From: Spirochaetales bacterium
Lineage (GTDB): Bacteria > Spirochaetota > Spirochaetia > SZUA-6 > DRHE01
NCBI GenBank assembly: GCA_023136785.1
Contig: JAGLQP010000125.1
Span: 1 to 6,130, forward strand
Direction of reading: 5' to 3'
DNA: 6,130 nucleotides
Made by a program: the position numbers and the translations under genes. This document shows positions 4,288-6,130 of the stretch, piece after piece (within the stretch, counting starts at the first letter, position 1; each line of letters begins with the position of its first letter). The notes beneath the pieces were generated by a model. The model was not told the DNA's origin and ran no database searches. It was given only the letters and a program-made list of their open reading frames with translations.

Positions 4288-6130
4288 ATGACGATCACCA
4301 TAGCGAGCGGAAAAGGCGGGACCGGGAAGACGACCCTTGCCGTTAACCTGGCCTGGACACTCGCCCAGGCGGGCAAGACAGTTGCTCTGCTGGACTGCGA
4401 CGTTGAAGAGCCGAACGATCATCTGTTTCTCGATCCCGAATTCACCCGATCGGAACCTGTGACCGTTCTCAAACCGGTCCTGAAGCAGAACCAATGCAAC
4501 GGATGCGGTCTCTGCGCCGAAGTCTGTGCCTACAATGCGATCGCGATCATCAAAGGGAAAGCCTTGATCTTTCTTGAGCTCTGTCACGCCTGCGGTGCCT
4601 GCAGCGCTCTGTGCCCGGAGCAAGCCTTGACCGAAGAGCCATCCACAATCGGAACGGTGCAGTCTGGGACCGTCAGAAACCCGCCGGCAGAAGCTTCATT
4701 TTTCTTCTCCCATGGGATCCTGACGGTCGGCGAATCAATCGCCCCGAAGGTTGTAAAGGCTGTGAAGATAGGAGCAATCGGGGAACAATCGGACGACCAA
4801 GAACGAATCACCCTGATCGACGCCTCTCCCGGCACTGCCTGTCCGGTGGTGGAGAGCTTGAAAGGAAGCGATGCCTGTATCCTGGTCACAGAAGCCACCC
4901 CCTTTGGTCTCCACGATCTAAAACTAGCCCTTTCCTTAAGTGTCGGCATGGGTATTCCCACAGGGATCGTGATAAACCGCAGCACCGGAGAGGACACCCT
5001 CATCGATGAGTACGCCGCATCCGTCGCCGTTCCCGTGATCGGCAGAATCCCCTTCCGAAGGCAGTACGCCGAGAAGTATTCCCGGGGCGAAATTTTAGCC
5101 CGGGATGATCAGGAGTTACAGAAATGGTTCCTCGAAATCTTCGAACGAACCGTTGAACTCTCTTCGCGCCCGGTTCCTCCGGCACCGGAAGCAGAAACCG
5201 AAACCTTTATGACGGGAAAAGCCGGGTCGCCTGAAACCTCAAAGGTCAAAGATGCTCGAAATGGATCCCAGATGGTCCGCCCGGTACGGGAGATCGGAAT
5301 TATCAGCGGCAAGGGGGGCACGGGAAAGACCACACTGGCCGCCAGTCTCGCCGTCTTGAGTAACCGCAAAGTGCCGGCAGTGCTGTCAGACACGGATGTA
5401 GATGCTCCGGATCTTCACCTTCTCCTTCAACCATCCGTTGTTGAGGCTCACCCCTTCGTCGGCGGCAAGATGTACCGCATCGATGAGCACTCCTGTACGG
5501 GCTGTGGAGATTGCGCTCGAGCCTGCCGTTTCGACGCTATTCATCCTCTATCCGATCGGGGTAGCGACGCGAAGCGGTATAGGATCGAAGCGCTGGACTG
5601 CGAAGGGTGCGGTTTATGCTCACATATCTGTCCTGTCCGGGCAATCACCCCCCAGGACAGCACCAACGGTACCTGGTTCGTTTCCCAGAGCCGCTTCGGT
5701 CCAATGGCTCATGCCCGCCTTGGTATCGGAGAGGAGAACTCCGGAAAACTGGTCACAGTGGTGCGGGATCGGGCCTCGGAGCTGGCCAAACAGCACCGCG
5801 CTCCGAGCATCCTCAGCGACGGGCCGCCGGGGATAGGTTGCCCGGTAATAGCCTCTATCACAGGCCTTGATCTGGTGGTGATCGTTACCGAACCCACGGT
5901 GTCCGGAGTTCACGACCTCAAGCGGGTTCTGGAACTCTCCAACCACTTCGGTGTTCCCGCTCGAGTGGTGATCAACAAAGCGGACCTCAACCCAGAGCAG
6001 TGCGGCAACATCAAGGAAATGGCCGAACAGAACAACGCTCACGTCATCGGAGAGATTCCCTTCGATCCCCAGGCCCACCAGGCTCTCATGCAAGGCACTC
6101 CTCTGGTTGAATTCGGACAGGGCCCGGCAT
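4288..6130 (+). CDS. Tandem fusion of two ferredoxin-containing MinD/ParA-type ATPases, 3'-truncated
   Basis: A single frame runs from the ATG at 4288 through the right edge, 614 codons with no stop. The N-half has the deviant Walker A SGKGGTGKTT (7-16), DCDVEEPN (36-43), an inserted two-cluster ferredoxin with C70/73/76/80 and C99/102/105/109, and the Walker B-type DASPGTACPVV (178-188). The C-half repeats the order: SGKGGTGKTT (340-349), DTDVDAPDLH (368-377), C403/406/409/413 and C438/441/444/448, and DGPPGIGCPVI (511-521). The halves are joined by a charged, Pro/Glu-rich linker at about 290-333. Each unit matches the roughly 290-aa cytosolic CooC/MinD-like Fe-S ATPases encoded as two adjacent genes in the D. 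vulgaris orp locus (DVU2103/DVU2104, from memory). All four predicted [4Fe-4S] sites are intact. ATP-driven cluster assembly or electron delivery is inferred. About 25 C-terminal residues are expected beyond the window. The Shine-Dalgarno is weak (cgggga, 7-8 nt upstream). Confidence 0.93.
   Translation, partial: MTITIASGKGGTGKTTLAVNLAWTLAQAGKTVALLDCDVEEPNDHLFLDPEFTRSEPVTVLKPVLKQNQCNGCGLCAEVCAYNAIAIIKGKALIFLELCHACGACSALCPEQALTEEPSTIGTVQSGTVRNPPAEASFFFSHGILTVGESIAPKVVKAVKIGAIGEQSDDQERITLIDASPGTACPVVESLKGSDACILVTEATPFGLHDLKLALSLSVGMGIPTGIVINRSTGEDTLIDEYAASVAVPVIGRIPFRRQYAEKYSRGEILARDDQELQKWFLEIFERTVELSSRPVPPAPEAETETFMTGKAGSPETSKVKDARNGSQMVRPVREIGIISGKGGTGKTTLAASLAVLSNRKVPAVLSDTDVDAPDLHLLLQPSVVEAHPFVGGKMYRIDEHSCTGCGDCARACRFDAIHPLSDRGSDAKRYRIEALDCEGCGLCSHICPVRAITPQDSTNGTWFVSQSRFGPMAHARLGIGEENSGKLVTVVRDRASELAKQHRAPSILSDGPPGIGCPVIASITGLDLVVIVTEPTVSGVHDLKRVLELSNHFGVPARVVINKADLNPEQCGNIKEMAEQNNAHVIGEIPFDPQAHQALMQGTPLVEFGQGPA

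Noticed and set aside
5402..5836. 144-aa ORF in the same direction inside the second ATPase half
   Set aside because: It is off-frame to an uninterrupted ATPase with all motifs intact and shows no recognisable domain; it is a shadow.
1..6130. CRISPR arrays, tRNA or rRNA genes, insertion sequences, attachment sites
   Set aside because: No spaced direct-repeat array, cloverleaf-like segment, transposase motif or terminal inverted repeats were seen; coding density is normal and no non-coding gap exceeds about 110 bp.

Overview
The window looks like a chromosomal segment of an anaerobic bacterium. The main reason is a compact metal-cluster locus: an Mrp/NBP35 ATPase, two NifX/orange-protein-like polypeptides, a DUF134 regulator, and a very long ORF joining two ferredoxin-containing MinD-type ATPases. 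This gene set matches, from memory, the 'orange protein' (ORP) locus of Desulfovibrio vulgaris (DVU2103-DVU2109) and related sets in other strict anaerobes. GC content is moderate (mid-50s percent by eye). Nothing fixes the phylum; sulfate reducers, spirochaetes and clostridia all remain possible.

Layout. From the left edge to 785 (+) is the 3' part of a DUF4097-type beta-repeat protein that begins before the window and ends in a strong intrinsic terminator (810-843). A complete AAC(3)-family acetyltransferase follows at 877-1701 (+). Both look like ordinary neighbours unrelated to the metal locus. It faces, across 29 bp, a minus-strand operon of Mrp ATPase (2060-2890) and a NifX-like protein (1731-2063) that overlap by 4 bp. 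The 109-bp gap 2891-2999 holds two near-consensus sigma70 promoters placed back to back with overlapping -10 boxes, plus two copies of an 18-bp palindromic operator-like sequence. To the right runs a plus-strand operon: DUF134 HTH/zinc-ribbon regulator (3000-3569), orange-protein homologue (3635-4015), a 71-aa Gly/Arg-rich zinc-ribbon protein (4019-4234), and the tandem ATPase, which starts at 4288 and runs off the right edge with no stop.

How it fits together (inference). The Mrp and tandem ATPases are probable ATP-driven Fe-S or metal-cluster carriers. The two NifX-like proteins are probable cluster acceptors or sinks. The DUF134 protein is the obvious candidate local regulator, and both arms are probably switched together through the shared promoter and operator region. 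Gene architecture differs from D. vulgaris in opposite directions: Mrp and its NifX-like domain, fused there as MrpORP, are separate here, whereas the two ferredoxin-ATPases, separate there, are one polypeptide here.
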